From the NCBI GenBank assembly GCA_028583405.1, contig CM053247.1, positions 10,174,946 to 10,238,945 on the forward strand: a DNA stretch of 64,000 nt, written 5' to 3'. The stretch is from Pogonophryne albipinna (Eukaryota; Chordata; Actinopteri; Perciformes; Artedidraconidae). The position numbers were made by a program, and so were the translations under genes. The notes beneath the pieces are model-generated. The model was given only the letters and a program-made list of their open reading frames with translations, was not told the origin of the DNA and ran no database searches. Each line of letters opens with the position of its first letter. The stretch's first letter is position 1. Shown one piece after another: positions 47,319-62,300 of the stretch.

Positions 47319-50300
47319 CTGTCAATCAACAGAGAGAAAGAAGGAGGAGTTAGATAGTGAAGCAGTCTGCCCCATTACTCCAGATCCCACCTGATAACTT
47401 ACTTACAATACTACCAGAAATATTGTAATTACATTTTTCTCTACCTTTGGTTTTGCAACTTATATATAACATTTATTATTTATATTTTGTTTTATTTTTC
47501 ATTCTTCTCCACATTATACTGTACATTCTGGACAATTTTCATATATCACGTTTTTGAACATTAAAGCATGGAGACATAGTAAAGCCACTAAATACAATTA
47601 TGACCCTGAAAATGAGCCTAATATGTCCTCTTCCACACAACATTGAGCTCTTTAATGGGTGTGAATTCACCTAGATGGTGAGATAGTGGCTCAAAGGAGC
47701 TAAACAGAGGAATGGCTGAAACACGAGTCATCACAACGCTGTTACACATCACAGTGTAGTGCAGCTGCCTCCACACACCTTGTAGAGAGCATCAACTTTC
47801 ATTGTAAAGCCGTCGACGCCCGGCATGGCCGACATGCTCTGCAGGTCCGGGATGTCTGAGGCGAAGGAAGCCTCGAAGGGAACGTCGTGGAAGAAATTGT
47901 CACTAACGTCCGGCTGTTTGCGATCCTGCGGAGGAAACGTGCAAAGAAAGAATCAGTTTCTATTTGCGTTATAAAAAGTCGTCGTATTCTTTCAATCTTT
48001 TGGAAATTGCAAATACTTATATATAGTGACGTTCCAGAAAAAAGTATCTGCTGCATAGTGTAGGTGCAAGACACATGCATTAAAGCAGTATTTCTGCCCC
48101 ACATAATAATGGGTTGTCAACAACACCAGGATGATCATTTACATCGAGTGAAGGTAGTTCAAATAACCCACATGCTTTGAATATCTTTGAACAACTCTAG
48201 TATTCAGTGGGACTGGTCAGACTGGTCAGACTGGTCAGACTGGTCCGGCAGGTGGAAAAAGAGTGTGAGAGCTTGCATAGTATTGCAGGAAAAACATGTT
48301 ATCTTCCCTCGTTTAAAGGTAAATTCAGATATTGATCGCTTGAAACTAACCATTTTTGCTTTGGTTTATTCTAACCTGAAATACAGGTTTTCAGCAAACA
48401 CCATCAGTGAACCTGCGCTCTTTCAATAGAGATCATTTGCATATCTGTAATGAAAATGTTGTGGTTGCATCTTTGTTTCCAACTGCTGGAGCCTTTCATG
48501 GTATATATACTGTACATGTATTAGATTACATTTTTTCAAGATGTTTATCTATTTTGATAAATAAGAAAATTACCAATTTGTATTTCAATTTTATGTTTTG
48601 TACGGCTTCTCTGTAAACATCTACTGTATCCGTTTCACAATGAAAGGCTTCCCACAGTTCAATCCCTTCCCTCCTATCAACAGGAAGTGTCAGTTTAACA
48701 CATACATAGAAAGAGAACATCTATCAAATGTGAGACTAACCAAAGATGTACAGTTATTTAACCTGTAAACCTGTATTTTTTCAATAACTCCTTCTATATC
48801 ATGTTTGACCTCTTTTGTCCTCTTGTGTGGCCAGATTCTAAAGCTGTCTGAATCCTTAATATGTTAGTTTTTCATATATGTATTTTTTTTAAAGATATTT
48901 GTGGGCCACCAGTGCCTTTATTGAAGAGACAGAGTTGAAAGGAGACACAGGGATGACATGCATAAAGGGTACTAGGCTGGTCTTGAACCCTTGTCCCTGT
49001 ATCCTATAATAATATTCAGCTGCAGACATATGATGTATTTGAATAACGCTCTTGAAAATCACCACAGCCCAGAGTAAACTAAATAGATGTTTGTACCAGC
49101 AGCAGGAAGCGATGTTTGAGGTGCTTGTTGGGCTGGATGCAGCCGTACTGCGGCCCCTCGTTGTACAGCGTCCCTGTGGGGTCGAAGAAGGGAACGTATC
49201 CATCCCTGCCGGTGCAGAGGTACACCTTCTCCAGCTGCAGTTTGTATGCTGCGTTCAGGTTCTGCTCGGGATTCCACAACACCCTGCCGTACAGAGTTTG
49301 TCCTGTGGAGGGCAGCAGAGGTAAGGGTTTGTTTTTATTTGTACATAAACATGTTTGAGTTGCTTAAACCTTCTTTAACTGCAACTTAAATGCAGTGAAG
49401 ATTAGAATAGTATCTTGGTATGATGGTTAAAACATGGAATAAAGGAAAATTGTTAGTTAGCCGGGAACCTTACCAAAATAAAAAGAGTCTTTGTCTGTCT
49501 GTCCTACACGTTTTTATGTCCACTTGTCGTCTGTTTGGATGCGAGGCACAACTGGTAGCTAAGCAATCTGTTCAAACTCCATTGCACTAGTCTCCTAAAC
49601 TTATTTTCAACCGACAGTATAAAAGCAGCTTATTGCATTTTCTTTAAATCAGAGTTCTGTTTCCCTAAACATACCCATGGAGAAGGCTCCCTTATAGTCC
49701 ATCTCAGCCATGGAGACATCAGCAGTGGCCGGGTCCATCATGAACAGCTTCTCGTTGTTACACAGCTGGAACTCCGTGTTGAGGGAGTAAACCACGGGAA
49801 CGGGCCGGTTGGTCTGCTGGAAGGCGATCGGCACCAGAAACCTGTCAGACAAACACCAGACAGTTTAGGATTCACAAGCTTTTTTCTATTTGTTTTGTTC
49901 CCATAATGCACCACCAGGCTCTTAAAGGTCCTATATGTTTATAAATATATATATTTTTAATTATAAAAGCAGGTGTAGTTGCATTGTTGTAGGGAGAAAT
50001 GAACACAGCCTGTATTCAGAAACTTGTCTTTTTTTAATGTTATGATGTCAAAGCTATACATACAGTATAAATAGGCAGAAAGTGCCTCTACAGTTGACTG
50101 GACTTTTCAGGGGGCGGCTTAAAGCCGTTTTGTCTGAAACGGAGTGTTTCAGACAAAGGGTGAATACATGAATATTCAGGCAGACAGTATGAGGAAAATT
50201 AAGCTTTTTTTTAAACAAAAAAGTAGATTTTCTAGTAGAAACACAAAATACAGGTTCAACCCCTGAAAATTGACAAAATATGTCTCCTTTAAAAAACAAT

Positions 50301-53300
50301 TTGTCATTATCAAACAATTTGGACATCAGCAGGGACGTACTTCTCTGGAGCGTGAGCTGTGCAGGACAGAGGTTTGTCCCCGGGGTCGATCCAGGGCTGA
50401 GTGGGCTGCACGGTGCAGGGGACCAGGAACACTGTGTACTCTCCGGAGTAGTCCTTCCTGTTGAAATATTCCCAGGGGGATTATAACCAAGGCACAGTCA
50501 GGTTGAAATAAAAACCTTTTCAAACATGATGATCTCCACAAAACAGTTTTGGTTGTTCCTCAAGGAATGTTCTGAGACTCCCTGCCGAAAACAAGACATC
50601 AACATCCATGTCTACTTATGTAGTTAAACATTACTTTTGTTATGCTCATGAAACAGTCTCAATGTAATATTGAATCCTCTATATAAACTAAATAAGCAAA
50701 CAAGACCATAAGCTACGTTTTCATAAATATACCATTGAATGATGGTGGCTCGTACAAAGTTACATTGTACAGTTAATATTCTGACATAGCCACATATAAA
50801 TCAGTTAGAGATAAAAAATAAAAAATTGCGTGCTTTCGTCACTTGCTATCAAAATTGGTTTAAAGGCTAGCAAGATCAAACTTTTTAAAACCAGGCGTTG
50901 CGGCTCATGGAAACACTATCGATTTGTTTACAGGGGGTGCCAAATTCAACGCAGAATAGAAAGGTGTCTGGCCCCTGCAATCCTAAACTCCTAAACGCAT
51001 TTTCCCAAACAAATCTTGATTAGATTTAATAACCAATTATTAAAAATATATCTATAATTTTCTGCAAAGTTGGTGGCAATCTAATGCTCTCTCTTTAAGT
51101 TGACCTGAATCTTAGTATTAAAACTTCCAGTATTAATATTCCCTTCCTGAACCATCAGATGTCAGCATGACTGCGTTGATTCAGGCCAAGATGAAGTGTC
51201 TGACCTGCTGTAGGAGCTGGTGGCCCTCCACAGCTGGTACGGTGAGTCAAAGGTCTGAGCGCTCCACAGCAGCTGTATGTCGAACTCGATGCCTCCGAGG
51301 TGGTCGGGGGCCATCAGGTGGGACTTGTGGCCCGGCAGAGTGTGGTGCTCAGGGACAAACTGACCTGGAGGGGAGAGAAAGAGAAGAAGACTTTAAGTGT
51401 AATGCTCTATATGGCAGTGGTCTGGCTGAGAACATCCTTTATTTCACACCAAAATACTCAACACTTTCTAAAGAAAAAACAACAAGCTCTGGACTTTTCT
51501 TTGAACTTAACATCTGAAGTGGATGTTGTGAACTGACCTCTGAATTTGGCGTGGGTTTTGAACTCGATCACCAGTCGTCCGTCTTCTCTGATGTAGATCC
51601 TGATGATCTGCAGTCTGGCTGAGAGGACGCTGTCAGTCTGGATACCTGCACTCAGAAGAAAACAGCAAAGGAAGTCAGAGGTAAGATCAATATGACAGCA
51701 GAAGAGCAACATCTGATTAGATAAATACAGCAACATTTCCATTTCACATCATGAATAGAATAGAGAACATAATATAGGGACTTTGTTGGGAATGCACAAG
51801 GTACAATGAAACCTTTTGTTATACATTTCTAATAGAGATTCACTCAGTTCATTGTGTCCCTGCTGTGTTTGGCCTGACCTGTCCTCCAGAGCACCGTGTC
51901 GTAGAAGAAGGAGAACTCCATCTCGGTGTGATGCTCCAGAGAGGCCCAGCCTCTTGGCGCTGTCACGTAGATGTAGGACACGTAGAGAGGAACCTGCACC
52001 GTCAGGAAGGACTGAGCCGAGTCCCGAACCTGGAAGAACGACAGCATGCTTTAACATTCTCCACCTGCAGGCCGAGACCCCTCAGAGGGTCTCATGGGGA
52101 TTGGAGGTACTGTGAATGAGTACTTCTTGAGTCTTCTTGATTGTTAGGTATTTTACAGTTCATTTTTACCTTGGAAACAGCAGTAGACAAAACAGATTCC
52201 TAGCTCCATAAACTCACTCGTTTTGGAGGTTTTCATGGTACTGTTTATTTGAAAGTCAAGAATAGACTGTGAATCTCTACTTTTGAGCAAACATTTTCCT
52301 AAAGAAGGCCCAAAGATTCAATGCATAATCTCTGTTTAATGACAACTGAGCAAATAGTGATGATGAAGACTGTGGTACATGGTCAAAGGTCCCAGACCAA
52401 GTCAGTACTGGACCTTAAATGGAGTTTTATCAAAGACTGATTAAACTTAAGCGATGATCCGGAATTAGATTTGAATTGTAGCCTGAAATATAAGGGCTAA
52501 GCATCATCAGGTAGAAGCTCAGTCTCAAAATCTACTCTAGTAAAGTGTCTCTAATTGGTACATTTGGTCAATTTAAAAGTGCATTGAGAAAAAACAGTTC
52601 TTATGTACCTGGAAATCGGCAGCCACAGAGCCACTGCAGACATCGATGAGCTCCGTCATGTCGTAGTAGGCGTCAAAGGTCCAGATGCAGTTCTTGAGGT
52701 TGAGGTGCTTGTAGAGCTGGATGCTCTTGGCCTCCCGGATGTTGGGGTTGAACTGGTAGGGGCGGTCATAACCCGGCCCCAGAGAGATGCTGTCGAAAGA
52801 TACGTCGTCTAGGAAACCGGCCTCTGTGGAAGAATGTCGTCAAAGTTTGTATTAGTTATAACAAATCTAAAAGGACCTCAGAAAAGTATCATTTCCTATT
52901 CAGAGGAACAGTTGGTACATATTTTAAAATAACTTTTTCATTATTGCCAAAACTATAACTTTATCCCCATCATTGTTAGCTGGCCGCCATGTTGAAAACA
53001 GTCGATCCAAAACCACATCGACCACCAAGCTAATTTTCGAATTTTCTATCTTAACAGTACACTAAAATACTTTTCTGAAAACATTTGAGGCAAGAAGGCA
53101 ATGCTGTTACACAATCCTAATTACTATTTGATCAGGGCTGCCTATACTTTGATATTACTTGGCTCAGATTGGTTGTTTTACAATAGACATGGGTGACTGT
53201 TCAAAATACCAAGAAGAGCACTCTATTCATTTTTCTCAAGCACTACTGTCAGGATATAGTGACCGTTTTTTTTATATGGCAAGAACATATTTTAAAAAGC

Positions 53301-56300
53301 TCTGGTTTAGGCACAATTCTAATCTATTACACAAGGTAATAAGTAATACATAATAAGCGCTATAGAAATATCATTTATTATTAAGGTATATAACATTGCA
53401 AGTAACAAAAAGAGCTAACCATGAGTCAATGGGTAAAAAAAAAAAAGATTTGGAGGAGGAACGACATACTGTACTTTAAATCTAATATGTTAAATAGTTT
53501 CATTTATCAGGACACCTTGCATATATTATCACTTATTAATTACATATGTCCTAGGATTCTAAATTACTTTACATCAAATACATGTACTATTATGCAACTG
53601 ATGTGTACTTAATATCCTGCACATGACTATGTTTTATTCGCTGATTTGATGTTTATTGGCATCGCAGGAGTGCTTGTGTGATTGTGTGAATGTGTGGTTG
53701 TGTGAATGTGTGGTTGTGTGAATGTGTGGTTGTGTGACTGACCCGAGACCCCCTGCAGTTCTTTGAGGGTAACGAGGTTGGAGCAGACATGCTGCTGCCG
53801 GTAGATGGACTCTGACAGCAGGAAGTGCAGGTTGTGCAGCGGCATGGTGGACACCAGGGGCAGCATGCCGTCCTGATGGGGGATCTGCACTGAGATGTGG
53901 ATACTGAACAAAGAGACAGAGAAATTAACAAACAATACATAACAAGAAGTTTATCAATTTTCAAAAGCCACCATCTGCCCGTTGCGTCTCACCGGTTGGG
54001 ATGCTCCTTGTGCTTGACATCGAGGTATTTGAGCGTAGCGATGAAGGACTGAGCCTGGAAGCCCCTGGCGGTTCCCGTGGTTACCGGCGTGTGGCAGATG
54101 GCGCCGTCTGTGCCGATTTTGGCGATGTTGCTCCTCAGCGGTGTTCCAAGGTGACCCGCCTTATCCCTGGCCTGAGCAACGCAGCGCACGTGGAAGCGAC
54201 GGCTGAAATAAATACTGTCCAGGACCTGAGGGACGGCAGAGGGGATGACACATAAGAGATGACAAAAGGGAAAAGATGACAATGTGGACGGATGCGTTTT
54301 GACCACAAATCATTGTAGTATTACACCATCTGAGCTAGCTAGCTGCTGCCTCTATCATATTATTAAAATCATGGATTGTATAAATACAAATGACATGCCA
54401 GTGTTCACTTATTTGATATGTTTGGTTTAAAGTAGTTATTTGTTGCTATTAAAATGGTGACAGACTTTATGATTGACACCTGTCACATTTATCTATACTA
54501 AGATATTATGGGTAGTGTCTTTGGTGCTAATGTAGCAGCTACGTGGCTCATGCTAAAAAGCTGTGGCTGTGCCTGGCTCTGGATTGGCTATGGTGGTTGT
54601 GAGGGCGGGACCTTGTCACCACAGCTCGAGCCCTGCTAAACAGACTCCAGATCAAAATTATTTCAAAATCTTCAGATGGTAGCTCGACTTTGGGTAATTG
54701 TTATCACACTGATGTATATTCAAGTTTGGCGTAAAGTAGATCTTTAATGGTATACAAAAGGTGAGAGACTTCATGATTGACAGCTGCGCTCAGTGAAGAT
54801 TATCACGGAGGCTCTGGAATTGCAAAAGCTGTCACAAGTCTATGTTATTAAGCTCTGACAGATTTCATTTTTTGGAGACATATAACAGATATAGAGAGAT
54901 ATTATGGGTAGTTGTTGTGTCTTTTTGACCTAACAGCTAACATGGTGCTATTTTGGCAGCAACGTGGCTCACGCTAACAGGCTATGACCATTTCTGGCTC
55001 CTGAGTGGCTCTGGCAGGTGTGAGGGCGAGACCTCGTTACCAGAGCTCCAGCCCACAGGTCACTACAAAACAAATTCTTAAGATGGTAGCACCTGTATCT
55101 GGATCACTTTTCTACAGCAGATTGAAAGAAGAGACGCGGTGTACATGTAAATATACAGTCAATAAATATACATTTAAACTCTTCTTTTAAAGAAATCCCC
55201 ACTCACCATATGGTTGACACTGGTATACGGGGTGGTGTCCGTGACTGTCTCGAAGGGGGAGCGGGCCCCGTTGGTGTCGGTGGGCGCCGCCACCTCCCAG
55301 GAGAAGTGAACCTGGGTTTGGTTGATGCCGGCCTCCTCGCAGCGCTCCTTCATCACAGAGTACTTGGGGTAGTGAGGGTCACAGGGGGTGACACACACCA
55401 GAGGGTACCCTGGAGAGGGTGTCTTCTTGCTGCCTTCTTTTGTTACCTCCTGGACGTGATCATAGTCAGCGAGGGAGACAACCTGAGGAGGAGGGAGGAT
55501 GGGTACTGATGAATTTTTTCTCTTAATTTAATTATTTTCGCTCCAATGGAGAATTGAAGAATAAATTATGTCATTATTTCCTTTAAAGGTCTCCTATTAT
55601 ACTATTTGCAGGCATATATTATAGGTCTCAGATATATAAAAAACATGTCTATGAAGTGTTTTGCACAATACAAACAGATCACCCATTCTAGCCATGCCTC
55701 ATACGCCTCTATTTCAGCCCTGTTACTAAAGTGCTGATTCCGGGTCCGTAGCTTAAAAAAAAGGGGGAAAAAAAGAAAATGAAACGAGAGCAGAGAGGAG
55801 AGCTCATGCAGGAGAATTCTACCCAGATACTCAGCTAAAGGCTGCTGTGATTAAATGCCATATCATGTTCCAAACCACAGCTCAAACTCTTTTTCTCTCA
55901 CGGGTTTACCTTTTTATATCCTGCTTCTTTACACTTACTCTCTCCAGTAAAGCGTTAGCTCTGAGTGTTAGCGATGCTTGCTAATGTAAACACAGACCAT
56001 ATTACTTCCAAAACGTTGCGCATTGTTTCTGATACAGTGATGTTTTTGATGGGGCCGAGGGCGTAAAGCCAGCCCACATTTCCGATATTACGTAATATCG
56101 GCAGCAAATCTGGATCAGCTGCATTGTACCCCCGTTTTTAGAAGGGTAGGGAGGAAAAGCAAGAGGGTTGTATTTTCGGACACGTTGTGAGTCTCCTTAC
56201 ACACCGGGGACACCTATCTATGTATAGATGACATCAAAAATTACATTTTGCATGATAGGAGACCTTTAAAAACTACTGAAAACCAATCTTACAATAGGCG

Positions 56301-59300
56301 TAGAAGGTAGGATAAGGCTGCCTGAAGCCTCCTGATCCAAAATGGTCACTGTTGCCATAGTGATCTCCCCGAGCACCGCCTCCACAGGGTCGTCAGGGCC
56401 GAGCACCAATGAAAAGGACTCATGCCACTCCCTATCCTCATTGGACAGAATCTCCACTTTAAACAGGATGTGGTCAATTCCTACAGAGGGAAACAAAGAG
56501 AGACATTTCAACCTGATATTTACACAATAATCCTTCAATCATTCAAGTGTGAATTTCCCGCACTAACCAGGGGTGAATTTAAGCACTCTGCTCTTGGGAT
56601 TGTAATCAACGCCAGACTGGGCCGAGCCGTCCCGGGTGCTGCAGCGGATCTTGGAGGTCCGGTCCAGATCCCCCCCACGGACCACCTTAATGTTGAGAAC
56701 CTCGATGCCATCGGGACCAGGAGGCTCTTTGACCTGATAGGACGCCTGCTCAAACTCAATGGTAGGAGCTGGGAGAACAGGGGGCATTGAAAGGTCAAGG
56801 TGCTGCTCTCTGGTGGTTGTACGGCATATCATAATTATTGTTCAGTTGCCAGTTATAAATAAAATAAATGTAGTTTAATACAACCACCCCGCGATAAATC
56901 CTCCCTTCATGAAGGTTAATGATCTGTCTTTGTTCATACTGATTGTTGACACTCACTTTCTAGGTATGATAAGTATGTGAGCTGATTTATGTAACACTTA
57001 GAGCAGTTTGAATATGTATTCTCTCAATGTCATACAATGAGGGGAGGCAGGCTCTAGGATAAGACCAAATTCGCTTTTCAACAGTACAGAGAGACCTTTT
57101 GTATCATCAAGGGAGAAATCTGATGAAGCCTGGGAAGAATTGGCTGGTTATAGAACACAAAACATTAATAATGACCAGGTTGTATGATGTGACAATTCAT
57201 TTATGTATGAGTATCAATGTTGAATCCATTGTGTATTAGCTATATATTATAAGTTATTGTCACTCCTTTTTTCCCTAATCTTTTTCTGATTTGTGGATTG
57301 TTATGTAGTTGTTGTGTTAGTATTTAAGTGTTATGTTTGCCTTATAATCAAATAACTTCTTAAAATGAAAAAAACAAAACAGCTATCGAACAAAAAAAAC
57401 TCTTACCTAACACGTAAATAAGAATATTTGTGTACATGTAAAGAGATATATTGTTGACCACGTTAGGATATGATAGTACAAAAAAACATGTTAAACTAAA
57501 TGCCAAAGCAGACTAGAGTTTTTAAATAAATAAGGTCAAGAGCATCTCCACCTGTAGTTGACAACATTATTCCGACACTTACAAAAGAACGTTTTCCGTC
57601 TGATACATTCGCAAAAATATGTATTCATCAGAACAGAATTAATGTGGGAATGCAAAAAGTTTTCTTAATTGAGATTTTACTCAAAGAACATGCAAACAAT
57701 AATTTCTTAATAAAATACATTGAGAAGATACATGGCTTTCATGAAAAAAGTTAAACAAAATGAAGGTGCCCTGGTAGTTTAGTGTCAGAATTCATCTATA
57801 CCCCAGTAAGTTAACTGTTGTATGTGACCTATGATCTTACCATCTTCATCATTGGTGATGGTGACTGTGACGATGTCGCTAGCACCCACCATGGCACCGC
57901 TCCAGTGGTCTCCCAGTGGTGTCCCAAGATGCACCTGGAACTCCTCTTCAGGCTCAAAAACAGAGTCGTCGTTGATGTGCACGGTGCAGTTTTTTACCTG
58001 GAAAACAAACAATCAAGTAAATGATTTTAAAGGGACTGACACAAACTGTCTTAATCTACTTTGTTTAAACTTTTAGGATTCAGTATACCTTCTCTCCTTT
58101 GAGGAAAGTGATGCGTGACTCGTCAGCGTTCCTCCTCTCCTCGAAGTCGTCCATCACCATGGCTGACATGGTCCGGGTGAAGCAGCGCACTGATGACTTG
58201 AAGGACAGGTCACCGGTGCGGATAATGGGGATGTGCAGGATGCTGTCTTTCTCCGTGACAGTGTAAGCAGTCTTCCCGAACTGCATGCTGGGAACTGAGA
58301 GAGGGGCGTTGGCTGTGAGAAGGCTGAGTTTGAATGTAAGATGAAAGAGGTCTTTAAGGGAATCATCTCCTGTGTACTTACTGTCCTGGAAGGTGTCGAT
58401 GATGACGACGTTGGCTTCATAGGGCTCTTGGAGGACAGCACCCTGAGGAGAACTGAGGAACACCACAAACGACTCGGATCCTTCGATGGACGGGTTCTGG
58501 ATGTCGTCCATAATGGTCAAACTGCATGTCTGTAGAAAAAAAGTGTCAGCAAGGTTTCTAAAGATATTTGAGGCCAGGTCTGAGTTTACAAAGGTTTGCA
58601 GGAAGAACATCTTGCCTTTAGTTTAAAGGATACACACACATTCTCAAACATTAGGTTTAAGACTATTTCAAGGAATTAGCAGTGCCTCAAATTCAAAGAA
58701 CGGACCGGTGTAGTTTGAGAACAGGTGACTGTAAAGTTAAATACAGACTTTATAATGGAAGGTGGTGTTTGAAACAATTATGTAAAAATAAATAAATCCA
58801 TAAGATATTCTGAACAATCTGTGCTGTTGTATTTGCTGTAAAGTGTCTCTACTGTAGGCTATTTTTAGAACAGCACTTTGGCTCGACCAAAAATCGTTTA
58901 TAAATGTGCTATATAAATAAAACTTGATTTGATAAGACTTCAATTTTGATTCTTGCATTACTAAGTAACATTTGCGCTTCTATTGACTATTGCTTCAACA
59001 CATTGTACGTGATAGGCCAAGGGGCGGGACATCTCTAACCAATCAGACCGGTCTGGACTCTGGTTTCAGACAGAGGGTTAAAAGAGGTGCTGCAGCACAG
59101 GCAGTATGAGAAAAAATGAAGCACTTATTGAACCAAAAGGCATCTAAACATGTCACAGTCGAGGTACAAAACACAAATATGAACCTGAAATAATATTTCC
59201 TCTTTAAGCACGAACCTCTAAATATTGTCCCCCTCAAATTCACAGAGAATTTCTAAAATCCAACGGAACGAGCGTTTAAAACTCTTAATATGCTCATTAT

Positions 59301-62300
59301 ACTGTCTTGTTGGCCTTGTTCCAGATGCCTTTGATTCAGCACTTCGAGATATCTTTACTGTAGGTCAGAAGTCTCAGTCCTCACCTCCTCGGTACTACCA
59401 GGTTTGAACTCCACCTTCTTGGAGCTTGGGATGTAGTCGACTCCCGGGCTCGCAGAGGGGGGGTCTGAAGGTCGGGTGGCACACCACACAGAGGTCAGGG
59501 AGGACAGGTCACTGCCAAGGCGCAGCACTGGTATTTCAATTGTGCCTGTAGGGTGGAGATGAGAAGGAAACGTAAGTTCATAATATCACTACTGAGTAAC
59601 ATATGAGTTTAGCTTTTAAGTCAAAAGGCTGCTTTAAAGCATTCCAACATTTAAAAAGAAATATAGCACAGTGTTAATGTCAACACATTGAAGAGCTGTA
59701 GCTTGTTATCCTTATTCTTATAAGAAGAAGCCATGAATTGTGTGTTCTCAACTTCAAAGCATGTTCTCTGTTCCAAAAGGAAATTGGGACAGACTGCAAT
59801 GTACAGACCAATTTATAAGGAAACCGGGCCGTAATCTTCGTTAATGTTTAGGGAGCAGCTTACATTCTGTTTCATGTGTAGTGACATTACAATCTGGAAG
59901 AAAATCACCCTTGGATCTTGGATCTAGCAATTATTAAACTACCCTTTCCAAAGCCAATTTGTAATTCTTCGCACTTTCCTAATTTCCCCATGGAGATTGT
60001 TAGATTTTCACATTTATCCTAATTAATAAAGCTTTGAAATGACAAACGAAAAGATTTGTAACTTCACAGAATTTCCCTTGGGGTTAGAGAAAACTCAGTC
60101 AAAATTATAAATCCATAGACCGTAAAAATGTAATTGCTTATACCAGCATCTTCGGTGAAAGTAAAGGTGGCGTTCCCGAGAGAAACGGTGGACGCGTCGT
60201 TGGGTCCGTCGATGACAACCTTGGCCGTCATCACCTCCCCCACACGGGCGTTATCCGAGGCGTCCGACAGCACCAGCTGGAACTCCTCCGACAGCTCGTA
60301 CTCGCTGTCGTCAATGAGCTTGACGTCGCAGGTGGACATGCTGACTCCGGGGCCGAAGATGACGCGGTTGTCGTTGGTCATGCCGCGGCTCTTGTAGTCG
60401 GAGCCAGACTCTAGAGCGTGGAGGCTGCTGCCCTGCGCCGACTTGGCCACGGTGTAGCAGAGGGCCGACACCGTACTGGAGGTGTCACCTGGAGGGGAAA
60501 TGAGGCAGGAGAGGGTCACAACTGCTCATAACGTGGACTCTGGAATGCTCTTTTTACGAGAAAAACTACAGTTGATTCAGAACTCGCTGCCACGTGTTTA
60601 ACAAAATCCAGAAAAAGAAAGCTCAGACAGTACCTCTTGTTTTAGCTACATTGCATTGGCTCTCAGTGTCTTTTAGAATTGATTTTAAAATCCTTTTCTG
60701 GTTTATAAAGATCTTTCTTTTGATGTGACAAGCACTAAGGTCCTCAGCAGCAGGCCTTTTAATTATTCCTAAACTCGCCCCTAAAGCAGCTTTTGTCCAC
60801 TAACAGCCTGCCAGGAAATATTATATAGGAAAACTCGGTCGCCATTTTTTAACAACAGCTGAAACCATATTTCTTTAGATAAGCTTTATCGCCCTTGAAT
60901 TGGTCTTTCAATTTTTTTTTACAATGTTTAATTTATTTATTTTATAGTTTAATATTTTACTGATTTGGTCTTAAGTTTTTCATTATTTTACTGTGTGTGT
61001 AATCTGTTGTGAATTATTATTATATTATTATTACTTCATTTATTATGATGCCTTTTTACTTCCTTGTATTTTTCTGAAATGTTGTGGCAGTGCTCTCTAC
61101 CTTTTCTCTCGATGGGCGCGTGGATGAACCCGGTGCTCTCGTTGATGTGGTACGTCTTCTTATCAAACTGCATGGTGGGCTCGTCCTCGGTGTCGTTGAT
61201 GTTGACGATGGCGCGCGTGTTCCCGCCCAGCAGCGCGTACGCGGGCATGCTCAGCTCCACGTGGAAGCTCTCAGTTCCCTCGAACACCTTGTCGTCGTTT
61301 ATCACTATGGTGCACACCTTGGTGTCCTCACGCTCTTCAAACTGGACCTGTGAATGAACAGCAGAGCGGTATGGGTTTAGACTTATGATTGGACATAGAG
61401 TACCGGTAATATCAAAAGTGTATAAAACCGAGAACATAGGACAGTAAATATAAAGCCCTTTTTGGGGGGTTTTCCCTTTCCTGTAGTGTGTTATATAGGT
61501 TGTAGTGCATGTAGATGGTCTGCAAAGGCTCAAATCCCAAAGTTCCCTCCAGAGAGAGTTTGTATCCCACAGCCCTCCCCTCCCCCCTGCATGAAACGCC
61601 TCCATTGGACTCCTTTGGGTATCAACTTAACATACTGGACTGTGTGTGTAAAAGAGCGCTGCTTCCCCCTGGCTTTAGGAACAAATATAATTGGTAAAGT
61701 GGAGAGAAGAAACGTGACGAAAAATCAGTTTCAATCTATTTGCTAGATGGAAAATATGTTGGTAAAGAACCTTAACTAATACATCTGTCTGGTTGGGGTT
61801 TAAAGTGGGTCTGACAGCAATAAGAAACTATTTAAAAAGTGTGCCAATACTCTTGGATAGTTTGTTGTCAAGACAAATGATACGACATGAATTCCAAAAA
61901 ATCTACTTTGAAGACTTTAAAAACAAATCTAAATCATTGATACTTATTTAATTTGAACTTGTAATAACTATACAAATACATATCAGGTCCAAGCCAGAGA
62001 TAAAGGAAAGCTGAAGCTATGATTTCCTTTTTTTTCTTTAAAGTTTGAAACGATATCAACAATGTAATTTTTTTAAAACATGTTGACATTGGTTGCCTGG
62101 TTACCTGTCCAGCGTACTCCACGTAGTCCTGCTGGCCTGGACGGGACCCCTCGCTGCTGGTGGAGGTGGCGCTGGCCTGCTCGGTGCGGCAGAGCACGAT
62201 GGCGTACTGGTTGAGGTTTCCTGTTCGCTTCACCGTTACCGCCACTGTGCCGGCCTTTTCACTGACATTGTAGCTGTGGAACCATCACAGGAAGTTATTT

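Noticed and set aside
53682..53737. Possible CRISPR-like spaced repeat
   Set aside because: Units are contiguous 16-bp minisatellite copies without spacers, in a vertebrate intron.
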